DNA of 64,000 nucleotides from Budorcas taxicolor (taxonomy: Eukaryota; Chordata; Mammalia; Artiodactyla; Bovidae): contig NC_068910.1 of assembly GCF_023091745.1 (NCBI RefSeq), positions 6,236,272-6,300,271 of the forward strand, read 5' to 3'. The stretch's first letter is position 1, and each line of letters starts with the position of its first letter. Both the position numbers and the translations under genes were made by a program. Positions 1 through 12,587 of the stretch are shown here, piece after piece. The notes below the pieces were generated by a model. That model saw nothing but the letters and a program-made list of their open reading frames with translations, did not search any database and was not told the DNA's origin.

Positions 1-837
1 TGGCCGTCTATATTTAAACTCAGGGGCCTGGTGACAGCTCCCGGCTGCCGGGAGCTTGGCTTCCCGCCCCTGCGACTGTCAGATGGGGCTCGAGCTGGCT
101 CTTCAACTCCACAGCTGGCAGTGGGGGCGGGCGGCAATGGGTCCGGGGATTTCCTCCGTCCCCACCACAGGGAAGGCTCCACGGCAGCGTGGTGCTGGAG
201 GGCAGGGAGCAGAGCCGTGAGAGGCATCCCATGGCCTTCCCTGTCCTGGGTCATTGCCTCCGCCACTCAGTCAAACCCTGCCAGGCATGGGGCACAGAGT
301 CGCACCCTTCTGGTTCACATCCCACTTCTGCTCCTCTCCTGGGATGGATTCCCTGCAAGCAGAGCCTGAGATGGGTGGGCACAGGGTTTGGGGAGGGGTG
401 CTCTCAGGGGGAGACCTGGAAAGGGTCCGGGATGCCACAGAGCCTAGGAAGACGCAGCCCAAGCTGAGGTTTCCGGAGAAATCCCAGTCTCCACCTGATC
501 CCACAGGGAGCTCTGGAGCATGAATACCTCTAAAGGGTCCAACCTGCACTGCAGCAAGGCAGCTGGGCTTCTGGACCCCCATGTCAGCCCCTGGATATTG
601 GCCATCAGATTGGGGTGGGTGGAACTGCCAGGCACTTTCTGACAAGGAGATGCCAGTCTCCTCTGGCAGAGGCTGCAGGTGTGGGCAGCTTCAGCTACAC
701 CCACGCAGCACTGAGGTGGATGGGGGTGGTTGGGCACATGGGGCTGGCAAGATGGATCCGGGCAGGTAGCTACCTGCAGGTACTCATTCTACAGCGCCTC
801 CCTGGCCTGTGGCCTCAGGCACATCACCTCCCCTCCC

Positions 838-1262
838 TGTTGTTGTTCGGTCGCTCAGGTGTGTCCGACTCTGTGACCCCACGGACTGCAGCACGCCAGG
901 CTTCCCTGTCCTTCACCATCTCCCAGAGTTTGCTCAGACTCATGTCCATTGAGTCAGTGATGCCATCCAACCATCTCATCCTCTGTTGCCCCCTTCTCCT
1001 CCTGCCCTCAGTCTTTCCCAGCATCGTGGTCTTTTCCAATGATTCAGCTCTTCACATCAGGTTACCAAAATATTGGAGCTTCAGCGTCAGTCCTTCCAAT
1101 GAATATTCAGGACTGATTTCCTGTAGGATGGACTGGTTTGATCTCCTTGCAGTCCAAGGGACTCTCAAGAGTCTTCTCCAACACCACAATTCGAAAGCAT
1201 CAGTCCTTCGGCGCTCAGCCTTCTTTATGGTCCAGCTCTCACATTCATACGTGACCACTGGA
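838..1262 (-). mobile_element. RTE-BovB LINE 3' fragment
   Basis: The reverse complement encodes the C-terminal end of the BovB protein in pieces (WTIKKAERRRTDAFELWCWR, then GRRRRGQQRMRWLDGI). It is strongly 5'-truncated and frame-broken. It lies antisense to ATP2B2 and about 500 bp upstream of the TM3/TM4 exon. Confidence 0.9.
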
Positions 1263-1494
1263 GTTATCCTCTTGGCGTGTTTATTTGTTTCTTGTCTGCC
1301 TCCTCCTGGAACCTCAGCTTCCCAAGGGCAGGGACTCTGTCTCTGTGCTGCTGTGTCCCTTGTTCCTAAATAGGAAACAGTGTGTGCCTGAGTGAAGGCG
1401 GAGATCAGTGGTGCCCTCTGTCGTCCTGCAGTGTGAGAGCACCATGCTGGCGCTCCTCATTCCCACGCTCAGCACCTACTGCATGTCCGACACT

Positions 1495-2019
<525 letters not shown>

Positions 2020-2353
2020 TAGCTGGGGGTCTGAGGGGTGTCTGGCGGGGCCAGTGCCGGGGGCTGCAAGGAGAACTAAGTAGAAAGGATGGGCACGTTG
2101 GAAGCTCCGAGAAAGAGGTTGCATGCGGGAGCCCCAAGCTCACAGGCCTCCAGGACAGCCACACCCTGGCCAAGGGTACAGCCACTATTCAGCCCAGCCG
2201 TGTGTCCCCTCGTAGAGATGGGGTCTGGTGTTGCCAGATACTCACATTTCTCTAAGAGAAGCCAGAAAGCTGGACTTCATATAAGCTCTCCTGATTTTTA
2301 AACACTGACAGTCAACTCAACTCTGAACAATAAATTAGACATAGGTATTCCCT

Positions 2354-2550
2354 GTCCAGTCGTGTCCGACTGTTTGCGACCCCATGAACTGTAGCCCGCC
2401 AGGCTCCTCTATCTATATGGGATTCTGCAGGCAAGAATACTGGAGTGGGTAGCCATTTCCTCCTCCAGGGGATCATCCCCACCTGGAGATGGAACCCAGG
2501 TCTCCTGCATTGCAGGCAGAGTCTTTACCATCTGAGCCACCAGGGAAGCC
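2354..2550 (-). mobile_element. Bov-tA SINE
   Basis: Reverse-oriented, near full-length copy. It begins with gtcgtgtccgac and ends with the complement of the tRNA-Glu-derived head (ctgagccaccagggaagcc). Confidence 0.9.
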
Positions 2551-2787
2551 AGACCCACACTCATCCCGTCCCATCGAATGTTGGCAGAAGTGTGGTCATC
2601 ACAGAGCCGTAGGCCCCACTTAGCCACAGCACCTGTGGGACTAAGCTTAGAGTTCGCTTCCTAAAGTTCAAAAGAGATAAGCCTAAAGTAAACAGGAGGT
2701 CTGGTTTTAGGAGAGCCCCCTCCTCTCAAGAGAGGGGCTAAAAACAGGAGGTCTTAAAAGCAGTTCAGTGAAGGGCTCGTGCTTAGT

Positions 2788-2977
2788 GCTCCATTGTGGC
2801 CAAGTCTTTGCAGCCCCCTGGACTGTAGCCCGCCTGTCTCCTCTGTCCATGGGATTTCCCAGGGAGGAATACTGGAGTGGGTTGCCATTTCCGACTCCAG
2901 AGGATCTTCCCGACCCAGGGATTGGACTCATGTCTCCTGGCAGGCGGGTTCTTTACCACTGAGCCAACAGGGAAGCC
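2788..2977 (-). mobile_element. Bov-tA SINE
   Basis: Reverse Bov-tA copy, more diverged than the one at 2354-2550. It shares ggactgtagcccgcc, catgggat and aatactggagtgggttgcca, and ends with gccaacagggaagcc. Confidence 0.9.
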
Positions 2978-3831
2978 AAAGGGCAAGTGGGCCCAGGAGT
3001 GCCTTGGGCCTGGGGGTGCTCCTGAGTGCCACCCTGATAACAGAGCCCCACGTTCCCCTGCTCCCAGGCCCGTGGCCATTGGCGGAGCCCAAACACGGGG
3101 CTGTGGGGGCTGGCATCATCTCGTGAGCACAGGCGTCTGACCCTCTTGGGGGCACTTCCAAGCCAGGCTCGTCCCCAGATCCCCACACCCTGGTCTCCTC
3201 ATCTTGCCTCCGCCCAGTGATGGCCCCACCTCGACGGGCAGGGCCCTGTCTCCCGTTTCCCAGGGCCCCTAGGCCAGGATGTGCCTGCGAGAGCAGAGGC
3301 CAGGGCTGTCTATAAACAAGGCATTCGCTCCGAGTCATTGGCAGAGCCGACCGAGGGCATGGTCAGTTTCCAAGCTGGAATTTGGGCTGGGCTGGCCGAT
3401 GTAATTTCATACAGAAAAGAGCTCTCAGGGCAGTGCCAGGAAGTGGCAGTTCTGTGTAAAAGGACACCGTCCTTATCGTCTCCTTGTTTTGGGGTTCTCT
3501 AAGAAACTCCATCCCACAAACCAAAGCCCAAACAGATCAGAACACAAGGCAGGTCGGGGGGCCTGCAGATGGAGACCTCGTGCTGCTACAGGTCTGGACC
3601 CCACAGCCACCCAGTGGAGCTCAGGACCCCCTTAAAGGTCATACATGGCATCGGGGCTCACTTACAGACCTTGTCGCCTCTGCACCTGGAGTCAGTGTCT
3701 CTGGCACCTGTGCCTTCTGCTGCCTTAGGTAGTGTGACTCATACACTCACTTGATAAACTGAGTACAGCCCCCACCCGCCACCCCAGAGAGAGGCAAACT
3801 CTCCCCTTTCTGAGCCTGGGCCCACCCCTTG

Positions 3832-3962
3832 GCCGTGTGCGCTGTCGTGCCTGACTCTTTGTGACCCCTTGGGCTGCAGCCCACCAGGCTCCTCTGTCCA
3901 TGGGATGTCTCAGGCAAGAATGCAGGGGGTGGGTTCTTTACCGCTGAGCCACCAGGGAAGCC
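3832..3962 (-). mobile_element. Bov-tA SINE with internal deletion
   Basis: Reverse copy in which the block from 'ggcaagaatgcagg' jumps directly to 'gggtggg ttctttaccg'. The middle of the element, including the ggggatcttcc segment, is missing. It lies 14 bp from the tRNA-Lys-like sequence. Confidence 0.85.
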
Positions 3963-3976
3963 CCACAAAAGCAAGT

Positions 3977-4049
3977 GCCAGAACAAGAACTTGAACCCTG
4001 GACCCTCAGATTAAAAGTCTGATGCTCTACCCACTGAGCTATCCAGGGT
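3977..4049 (-). pseudogene. tRNA-Lys(TTT)-like pseudogene
   Basis: The reverse complement has a tRNA-Lys layout: TAGCTCAGTGGGTAGAGC D-arm, an anticodon stem TCAGA/TCTGA around loop CTTTTAA (anticodon TTT; + strand 4013-4015), then GGGTTCAAG in the T arm. The T stem pairs only with two G-U wobbles. The acceptor stem (CCCTGGA against TTCTGGC) has a C-C and a T-T mismatch, and the B box is altered. It is probably a decayed tRNA copy or tRNA-derived retroposon rather than a working gene. Confidence 0.6.
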
Positions 4050-4337
4050 CCACCATCCAAAGATTAGAGGTGACACTTAGATCCTCATTGTGCAGTAGGG
4101 ACATGACATATGTATGATGTTAAATTTCCTAGCAGCTGCATGAAAAAGACAAAACAGAAAGAAACAGGTGGAAATCATTTTAATACTGTACCTTATTGAA
4201 CCTAATATGTCCAAGTTATTATCAAGCCAACATGTAATAGTTAATCATACACAAATGACTGGTGAGATTTTTACATTTCTTTTCATCATCAGCCTTCAAA
4301 CCTGGATGTGAAATTTACTCTTGTAGCACATTTCATG

Positions 4338-4551
4338 GGCTTCCCTGGTAGCTCAGATAGTAAAGAATCTGCCCACAGTGCAGAGGACCAGGGTTCGATC
4401 CCTGGTTTTGATACCTGGGTTCGGAAGATACCCTGGATAAGGAAATGGCAACCCACTTCAGTATTCTCACCTGGAAAATCCCATGGACAGGGGAGCCTGG
4501 TAGTTTACAGTCTGTGGGGTCGCAAAGAGTCAGACACAACTTAGCAACTAA
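4338..4551 (+). mobile_element. Bov-tA SINE
   Basis: Forward copy. It opens with the tRNA-Glu-derived head (ggcttccctggtagctcaga, box B ggttcgatccc) and continues to ggggtcgcaaagagtcagac and an A-rich tail. A small insertion follows the box B region. Confidence 0.93.
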
Positions 4552-4645
4552 AAAACAGCAACAAATGATAAGAGAAGCTGCAGGAGCACAGAATTCTACC
4601 AATAGTCATTTTTTAGTAACATGACCTGCTGTTAAAATTATTCTA

Positions 4646-4763
4646 GGGACTTCCCTGGCAGCTTGGTGGTTGAGACTCCGTGCTTCCAATGCAGGGGGCG
4701 AAGGTTCAAATCCTTGGTCAGGGAAATAAGATCCCACACGTCGCATAGCCAAAAAATTTTTTT
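4646..4763 (+). mobile_element. CHR-2-type SINE with target-site duplication
   Basis: A cetartiodactyl tRNA-Glu-derived SINE (gggacttccctggcagc, gcttccaatgcagggggc, gatcccacac, gccaaaaaattttttt). It is bounded by a perfect 11-bp target-site duplication, AAATTATTCTA, at 4635-4645 and 4764-4774. Confidence 0.88.
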
Positions 4764-5819
4764 AAATTATTCTAATTGCACTCCTTTTTTAGCCTTGTTA
4801 TAAAGGGTTATAATGAGGAGCAAGAGAAAAGGAATTAGATTCCTAGGCTCAGACTAGAACATCTGACTCAGCCTTCAGCTAAATCCACCTTTTCACACGT
4901 GTTCTTGCCAGTAGGGTCACTGTGTCAGGAGGACCTGCAGTTAAGAGTGGTGTTTCCTTAACAATCACTTTATTTGCATTATTTGCTTGAGAACCTGGAA
5001 GAAGCTAGGAGTGTGATGCTGGGAGGAGAGAAAAGAAGGTGAATGTAAGATAATTAATAATTGTAGAGTAGGATTTCATTTTTGTTATAAATTTAAAAAG
5101 AAAAGATATTGTTATATAAGATGCTTCACTGCTCTGTGATAGAATTATGACTGACTTGTTTTTTCATGCATATCTATATTTAAAAGAAACTTGTGATTTT
5201 TATTATGCAAGTTAAAGTATATAGTCATTGTAGGAAAATGGAAGCTATAGATTTTTCAAAGGAGGCAATAACAATCTCCTATAAATGTCACTCAGAAACA
5301 ATGACACTAATGTTTTTGTTTTTTCCACATAGTCTCCTATGTCTGTTAATACGTATATAACTTACACTTCTTCACTTCTCATGAAACCAAAGTGACCGTG
5401 AAAACCAGGCACCAGTGAGAGATGGTACCTTTGGCAAAGAAAAAACCCGCAATCAAATTAAGAACTTATTTCTGTTAGGATGTGAAAGGAAAGTATCTGA
5501 AGTACCCAAAGAGGACCCAGCCTTCATTTACCATCCTTTTCACTATCTTTTCCATAAAGAATACAGACTACATCCGTAATTAATAAAGTCAATTAATCAA
5601 CTCTTTTAAATGGCTCAAGTAATTTAAAAGGAGAAAGAGAAAGTGCTGTACACAAAAAAGGAACCCAGAGGCCAGACGCTCTTGAAACCCAGATCCTTCG
5701 CCCGGGAGTGAAGCAGACGGGCAGTTGTGCCTCACTTACGGCGTGTGTACACGGTGCCCTCACCCCCAGCCCCCAGCTCCCTCTCCTCACTGTCCCCTCT
5801 CCTCTGCCCCCTCCTGCAG

Positions 5820-6062
5820 AAAATGATGAAAGACAACAACCTGGTCCGCCACCTGGACGCCTGCGAGACCATGGGCAATGCCACGGCCATCTGCTCGGAC
5901 AAGACGGGCACCCTCACCACCAATCGCATGACGGTGGTGCAGGCCTACGTGGGCGACGCCCACTACAAGGAGATCCCCGACCCCAGCTCCGTCAACGCCA
6001 AGACCATGGAGCTGCTGGTCCATGCCATCGCCATCAACAGCGCCTACACCACCAAAATCCTG
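5820..6062 (+). CDS. ATP2B2: ATP2B2 exon: phosphorylation site (CSDKTGT)
   Basis: 243 bp, 81 codons, phase 0 on both sides (local residues 72-152). It contains the P-type ATPase signature CSDKTGTLTT; the Asp codon at 5898-5900 is the residue that forms the aspartyl-phosphate intermediate (local residue 98). The stalk after TM4 (MMKDNNLVRHLDACETMG) is canonical, and the exon ends in NSAYTTKIL at the start of the nucleotide-binding domain. The donor is gtgagt at 6063. Compared with the human protein as I remember it, the segment after the motif differs at several positions (GDAHYKE, PSSVNAKTMELLVHAIAI), while the catalytic core does not. Confidence 0.97.
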
Positions 6063-6222
6063 GTGAGTGGGGCAGCCCCTGCCAGAGGGAGAGGCGTCCA
6101 GGGGGTGATGCAGGAGCACCTGGCTGGTGGGGCAGAGCGGTTCGTGATTTTAAATCCTGCTGATGTATTTTGGGTGCTCAGATAGTAAGCAGTTGTTTCT
6201 GTTTGACCCAGCTATGATGCTT

Positions 6223-6449
6223 GCGTGTGTGCGTGCTAAGTTGCTTTAGTCGTGTCTGACTCTTTGCAACCCTATGGACTGTAGCCTGCCAGGCTCCTCT
6301 GTCCATGGGATTCTCCAGGCAAGAATGCTGGAGTGGGTAGCCATGCCCTCCTCCAGGGGATCTTCCTGACCCAGGGATCAAATCCACTTCTCTTACGTCT
6401 CCGACGTCGGCAGGCAAGTTCTTTGCCACTAACACCGTCTGAGAAGCCC
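6223..6449 (-). mobile_element. Bov-tA SINE
   Basis: Reverse, near full-length copy (ttagtcgtgtctgac, ggactgtagcctgccagg, ccagggatcaaatcc). It lies 160 bp after the donor of the phosphorylation-site exon, and a second reverse copy follows directly. Confidence 0.92.
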
Positions 6450-6453
6450 CCAA

Positions 6454-6656
6454 AGTGAAAGTGTTAGTCACTCAGTGGTGTCTGACTTTTTGTGGTCCCC
6501 TGGACTGTTAACCCACCAGGCTCTTCAGTCCATGGGATTCTCCAGGCAAGAATACTGGAGTGGGTAGCCATTGCCTTCTTCAGGGGATCTTCCTGACCCA
6601 ATGATCAAAGCCAGGTCTCCTGCACTACAAGCAGATTCATTACCATCTGAGCCACC
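6454..6656 (-). mobile_element. Bov-tA SINE, tandem with preceding copy
   Basis: Second reverse copy (gttagtcactcagtggtgtc, aatactggagtgggtagcca, atctgagccaccc) directly next to 6223-6449. The two form a head-to-tail pair. Confidence 0.92.
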
Positions 6657-6744
6657 CATGGCTGGGGGTGGGGGGCGGGGGAAGATTACTGTTAATTGTT
6701 TTTTAGATCCTATCATTTCCCTCCCTACAAAAAAAATATATATA

Positions 6745-7200
6745 TCTTTTTATTAGTTAGTTTCTGCTATATAATGACTCCAAAATGTAGTGGCTTAAAA
6801 GCAAGCTGTGTCTTTAGCTCACAGTTCTGTGAGCCGAGCTCAGGTTGGGCTCAGCTGGCGGACGCAGTCCCTCGCGCATCCGCCGTGGGTCACGTGCACA
6901 GCTCTGCTGATCTTGGCAGGACCGTAGGCTGATCTGGGATGACCTCAGCTGGCATGGTTCATCTCTGCTCTGTGTGGTCCCACCTCCTCCAGCAGGCTCG
7001 GCTGGGCACTTCACGTCATTTTGCCGCGTACTATTGGTCAACACATGTCAAGAGGCCCGTCCAGATTCAAGGAGCAGGGAAACAGACCCCATCTCTAATG
7101 GGAGGGACTTCAAAGTCACATTGCAAAGGGCATGGATTTGGAGAGGGGACTCACTGTGGCCATTTACACAGCCTACCACCAGCGACAATGTAGTTATTAG
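6745..7200. repeat. Old interspersed repeat, family not assigned
   Basis: The wording is typical of an ancient mammalian element (tttctgctatataatgac, atgtagtggcttaaaa, agctcacagttctgtgagc, gtactattggtcaacacatg, cagcctaccacc). I cannot place it in a family from memory, and it is heavily diverged. Confidence 0.5.
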
Positions 7201-7760
7201 TAGGGGCATTACTAGTTTTAATAAGAAAAAAAAACACTCATATTCGTGTCTCAGCCACCTAGAGTCATCACGCTAGAATTCCTGTTTGGTTCAGAAACAC
7301 AGGTTGCTGTTTTGTAATTAACCAACATTTGCGCGAAGAGAAATACAGACCGGTCCATCCAGAGCTCTGTCGGCTCCCAGATGCAGGACATTCCTGCAGA
7401 GCGAGCGTCTGAGAGGACAGCTGAGCTTTTCTGCCTGCCCTGCCAATGTGCCCTGGCCCTGACCCCTCCTTCTGCCCCTGAGCCAGCCTGAACCTTTGGG
7501 ATCAGACTGGGTTGCAGAGTGCCAGAGCATGAGTCAGCGGCCAAGGGCCGAGGGCTGGGGGCGGGGGGCGATGGGGGGGTTGGTTTGCTGGAGGGAGGCA
7601 GATTCTGCCTCCAGACACTGGAGCTGCAAGAACTGTCCCATCCACTGTGGCCGAGCAGCTGCCCCCTCAGCTCAGAGCTGCAGGAGGGCTGGGGAGGCAG
7701 CCCTGTCAGGAAGAGAAAGTAGGTCGGGAGAAAGCGTGCAGATGGGTGATAGAGAATGCC

Positions 7761-7798
7761 GGGGGCGGGGTGGGGGAGGGGAGGGGAGGGGAGGGGGA
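7761..7798 (+). repeat. G-rich (GGGGA)n block, possible G-quadruplex
   Basis: At least five G-runs of four or more bases with one-base spacers, followed within 30 bp by a C-rich stretch. The motif fits the G-quadruplex pattern on the strand that is transcribed into ATP2B2 pre-mRNA. Confidence 0.75.
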
Positions 7799-8489
7799 TG
7801 CCAGAGATGACGGCGTTTTTGTCTCCTTCCACCCCTCCCCCCACCTCCCAGCCCCAATCTGGGAATCAAGGGAGGTGGGGCGAGGCTTTATTCTGTTCCT
7901 CAGGCCTTCCTAAAATAACCAAGATGCCGTTAATGATCTCGTCCTGAAGATGTTGCGGAGAACGGGGCAATTCCCAGAGCAGGCTTCGGGTGGTGGGGGC
8001 GGCTGTGTGGGCAGAGCCCTGCAAGATGGGCTTGGATGAAGATGTATGTTATGCAATTACCATTAAAAAGGAGTTCTGGGATCTGCCAGGAGGGGCCATG
8101 GAACAGCTCTGCAGCAAGAAGGCTCTATTAGGCAGTGCTTCACAGTGCCAGCGGCAGAGCCACTGTTCATTTCCAGATGTGGTTAACTAGACGGTGTCCA
8201 GTGGCTTCAAGAACAGGGGTCCTCCAGTCCACCTGGGGGAAAGGGGTAGTAACTGCAAGACTGGAGCGAGCTCAGGGACCTGGGAACTGGGATTCTTGGT
8301 TTGTAAATAGGCCAAGTCTCTGACCTCTCAAGTACCAGTGTCCCCTTCTGTGCCTTGAAGCCTGGCATCCTGGGACCCTTGCCCCTCTCTTTCTGGGGCT
8401 CCCTTGAAAGAACCCTGGCGGTTTTCCTTTCTGTGAGCTGACAGCCATCAGTGTAGAAGGGACAGCAGAGGCGCCTGGCATGACTGGAT

Positions 8490-8700
8490 GGTGGGTAAAG
8501 CCCACACCCTGGAGCAGACAGCCTGGGTCCAAATCCCTCACTAGCTGTGTGACTATGAACAAGTTACTAAGCCTCTCTGTGCCTCAGTTTCCTAGGGGAA
8601 ACGATAGGAGTATTGTGAGGATGAAATGAGTTACTAAGTGGAAAGTGCTTAGCACATATTCAGCACTCAGGGTGATTAGCAGTTTTTGTTGTTGTTAGCA
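8490..8700 (+). mobile_element. MIR SINE
   Basis: Forward MIR: the central core (cctgggtccaaatcc, tagctgtgtgact), then tctctgtgcctcagtttcct, gaggatgaaatgag and tgcttagcac. Confidence 0.8.
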
Positions 8701-9437
8701 GTAAAATCACCCATTTGTAGCCATGCAGAGGCTAATCAATAAGTGAATAGACAGCAGAGACATCGAGGTTACAGAAGAAAGGGTTTTGCTCAAAGTTGGT
8801 GGCAAAGCCATCTTACAGATACCCTAAAACCAGCTATTGAGTAGGGTGCCCAGATTAGGTTCTTGCTCCTTGAAACCAGTCATGCAGCATCTTTAGTACT
8901 GGTTGGTCTCAGGAAGGAAGGCCTGGAACCCAGAGGATCAGATTCACAGCCAGGACTGTCAGCCATATGGAGAGGACCTGCCCCTGTAGTCCCAGGCCCT
9001 GGGCTCCCAGGACCTGCCCTTGCAGTCCTAGAGGAATTTTGAGAAGCATCATGGACTAGTCGGTCCAAAGTGGAAGTCCACCCACCCTCCAGACCCGGCT
9101 GGAAAATCTAGACGTGGGACATCTTTACCATGCAAGAGGAGATGAGCACGAAAGGTGCACAGTGTCCCCACGATATCCACCAGCCTTGACTGGGAAATGA
9201 GCCTGGCCTGGGAAACAGATCCTGGCCAAGGCTGTTACCCCCTGTAGGAGGGTGCTGATTCTTCTGTGTCTTCATGTGGTCTGATTGCAGGCTGTGTGCT
9301 CTGAGACACAGCTGAGTTATCTCCGCTCCCTCCAGCACAGGCTCTTGGGAAGTACTAGTTGGGTGGGTGAGGTACGTGAATTGACTGGTGAATAAATGTA
9401 TGGACATGTAATCAGTGAGATGGGGACTAGGTAGGGA

Positions 9438-9540
9438 GAGGGATGGATGGACAGATGGAAGATGGATGGAAGGATGGTTAATAGGTGAGTAAATGGATGA
9501 GTAGGCAGATGGATGAGTGTGTGGGTGGTGAAGGGATGAG
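9438..9540 (+). repeat. Degenerate (ATGG)n tetranucleotide array
   Basis: About 100 bp of imperfect GATGGATGGA / GGATGAGT units with many substitutions. It is an old microsatellite. Confidence 0.8.
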
Positions 9541-9984
9541 TCTGAATTGATAAGAGGCTCAGGACAGGGCTACCTCCATGTTCTACTTTCCTATTCTTGT
9601 GGCAGCAAGAAGTAGGAGTTGGCCCTGGCCCCAGCCTAAGGCTAACACCCAGGCTCTCTTGGTACCTCCAGCACGCCGAGGAAATCTTTTCTGAATGTGC
9701 CCTCAACTCTCTACTCTCCATTGATCCAGAGACTTCCAAAGTAACTAATGGCTGTTATTCTAAAAGATTAAAAAAAAAAAAACAACAAACAACTAGATGT
9801 GTATTTGCAAGGGTACTTTGTGTAGGTGTAATCTGCATGGATTCATAGATCTTAGGGACCACCTGGTCCAGCCCCCTCACTTTACTCTGAAGCCCAGAAA
9901 TGGGAAAGGACTTGGGCCAAGTCACCCTGTGGGTTTGCGGAGTTAGAATCCATATGTCCTGACTCCCAATCCAGTAAGCAAAGG

Positions 9985-10130
9985 TTAGGAGCTTCGGCTC
10001 TGAAGTCCAACAGACCAAGGTTCAAACTTCAGCTCCAGCACTTACCACCCATGTGACCCTGAACAAGTTACCTAACCTCTCTAAGCCTTTGCTTTCCAAT
10101 CTGTTAAGTGAGTATACAGTTAATCATAAT
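9985..10130 (+). mobile_element. MIR SINE
   Basis: Forward MIR (ctctgaagtccaacagacc, ggttcaaacttcagctcc, tgtgaccctgaacaagttac, ctctctaagcc). A further reverse MIR-like remnant may follow up to about 10360, ending in a G13 run at 10253-10265. Confidence 0.75.
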
Positions 10131-11677
10131 CACTAGTATTCATTTCGCCAGAGAGAGTGCTGAGTGCTTAACCCATGTTGGCTTGTATGAAGACCCCATG
10201 AAGTAGGCAATGTCACGTCTCCAACTCGTAGATAAGGACAACGAAGCTGGGTGGGGGGGGGGGGGCTAAAGAGCGTGTCCAGAGAGGTTAGAGAACAGGG
10301 CCCCAGAGAAGACGAGAGGCTGGGCCAGGTTTCAAACCCACGTCTGTCCAGTCCAGAGCCTGCACAGCTCACCACCCCCACTGCTCCATGTCCAGCTCCT
10401 CTGGCCGTATACATGCCTTGAGGCAGTTCCCAGGGCTGCTGTAAGAAGTTCCAGGGCTGCTGTGAGATCAGATAAGAGGGTGTATGTGTGGTTCCCAGTG
10501 TCCTGCTTGACATGTAGCAACTACCCCGTCCATGTCAATTATTGCTCTTATTACGTCCTTTATTACTTCTGAGCCTTAGCCTGCATAGCCTGCTCTTCCA
10601 GCCACTGTCTAGCTTGACCCTCCACGTCCCTTCCAGGTAATCAAGGCAAATATGACCATTTGCATCTTGCAGCTGAGACGACAGAGCTGCAGAAACAGCA
10701 GGTGTCCTGACCCAGGTTGCTCCTGACACCAGGTGACAGAGTTGAGCCCAGAGAATCGTGGCGGAGTTGACCAGGCGGGTGAGGAGGAGCTCTGGGCAGG
10801 GCCACACAGCCTTGCCAAGGCCCAGAGGCCTTTTAGAGATGAGACAGTCTGTGGCCTGGGCGTTTCCCAGGTCTGGAATGATGGGAAGGCTGAGGGCGAG
10901 TTGGGGCGGCAGCAGTTACGCCCTTAGTGGCCTTTCTCCTCACAATGCTCAGAATCCCCCAGGCACTGGTGGAGGATGGTGAGAGAGCGGAGGCTGCCGG
11001 GGCAGACCAGGAAACGGGACCAGGAGGTCCCTCTCAGGGGGCCAGCCTCAACCACACGCCCCATCCCTTCTGAGGACACCGGAATTCTCTTCTTTCCACT
11101 TCTGTTTCTAATCACTGGCAACGAAGCTTGCCCTCTGAGGCAAGCGACATGAATCATCTTTTAGTCAGAAATGGCTTCCCTGCCTCAGAAATCCTGGCGC
11201 ACCCTCAGGTTCTTTGTCGCCTCTAACTCTCTGAGTGTCGAGACTCTACTAGCTGCTTCTTCCTGTCGCCCTGCTGCTTCCCAGAGCCGCAGCTGAGCTC
11301 TCAGGTGGAAATAGCTCCTTCCTCAGACTTTAGAAGCACCGTGCTTTCTTTTGGAAGAACGTTCTCCTTTTCCGCCCACGTTTATTCTGTGCTCTGAAAC
11401 CACCCAAGCGGACTTTAATGTTTTTTATTTTATGAGACCTCTTTTAAAGTAGGTTGACATTACAGTTAACATTTGAATTATTACAATGAAGATGGGCACA
11501 TGTGGAGTCAAACTGTTGGAAGTTTATGGCGTATATTCTGGTAACATAAACTATTGAGAGAAGAGCAAATCTCCTTGAGGTCCCTGAAGTGGTTTTCACT
11601 TCAGGGAAGGAGCAGGAAGGATTTTCCTGGCAGGATGGTTGTCCTGAATAAATAAGGCAAGCTTCACCTCGTAGAGG

Positions 11678-11880
11678 CTTCCTAGGTGGCGCAGTGGTAG
11701 AGAATCCGCCTGCCAATGCAGAAGACCCAGGTTTGATCCCTGGGTCGGGAAGATCCCCTGGAGAAGGGAATGGCTACCCACTCCAGTATTCTTGCCTGGA
11801 GAATCCCATGGACAGAGGAGCCTGGCAGGCTATAGTGTATAGGGGTCGCAAGAGTCGGACATGACTGAACATGCACTCAC
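11678..11880 (+). mobile_element. Bov-tA SINE
   Basis: Forward copy (ggcttcctaggtggcgcag, aggtttgatccctgggtc, aatggctacccactccag, gtcggacatgactgaac). Confidence 0.92.
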
Positions 11881-12427
11881 CTAGTTAGAAATTATAGGCA
11901 CTACCTCAAATTGAGGTGCCTCCATACCCCCAAGAGCCCCAGTAAAACCTAAAAGGCAGGAAGGATCTGCTTGATTGCATTTCTCATGAATCTTAGAACT
12001 AGAGCTCCTGGGAGGAGGGTGAAGTGGGGCACTAACTCTGGAAAGCAGAGAGTCAGCCCTTGAACTCAGATCTAGCTCCAAACCCAGGGTGCAAATGAAT
12101 GTTCCAGGAGCCTCAACCCCCCTGAGTCAAACCAGATCTGCGAGGGACTCTGGCCAGGACAGTGGTTCCAGAAGGCGCAGAAGACCCTGGAAGTGACTTA
12201 GCAGGGCATTCAGACGGGGAGGTGGGATTGCTCTTCGTCCTGGTCTGTGAAGTGACAGTACCTTTGTGTTGAATTCAACAGCTGTTCTGGTTCTGTTCGT
12301 TGGTTTTGTTTTTGTTCTCTTTGAAAACACTGTCCCTAGGAGAACAGTTTAAAACAAGTAACCCTGAATGGGGGAGTCTAATTTTTAACAGAACTGTTAA
12401 TCCATGTATCCTCCTTCTCACTGTACA

Positions 12428-12587
12428 TGTGCACACACACACACCACACAGCACGTACACCATACCCACACAGGTGCCTGCACACACACACACACACGCA
12501 CATATACTGTACTACACACAGCGCACACACAGCACGTACACACAGCACACACGTGCATGTGTACACACACGTACCACATCCATGCAT

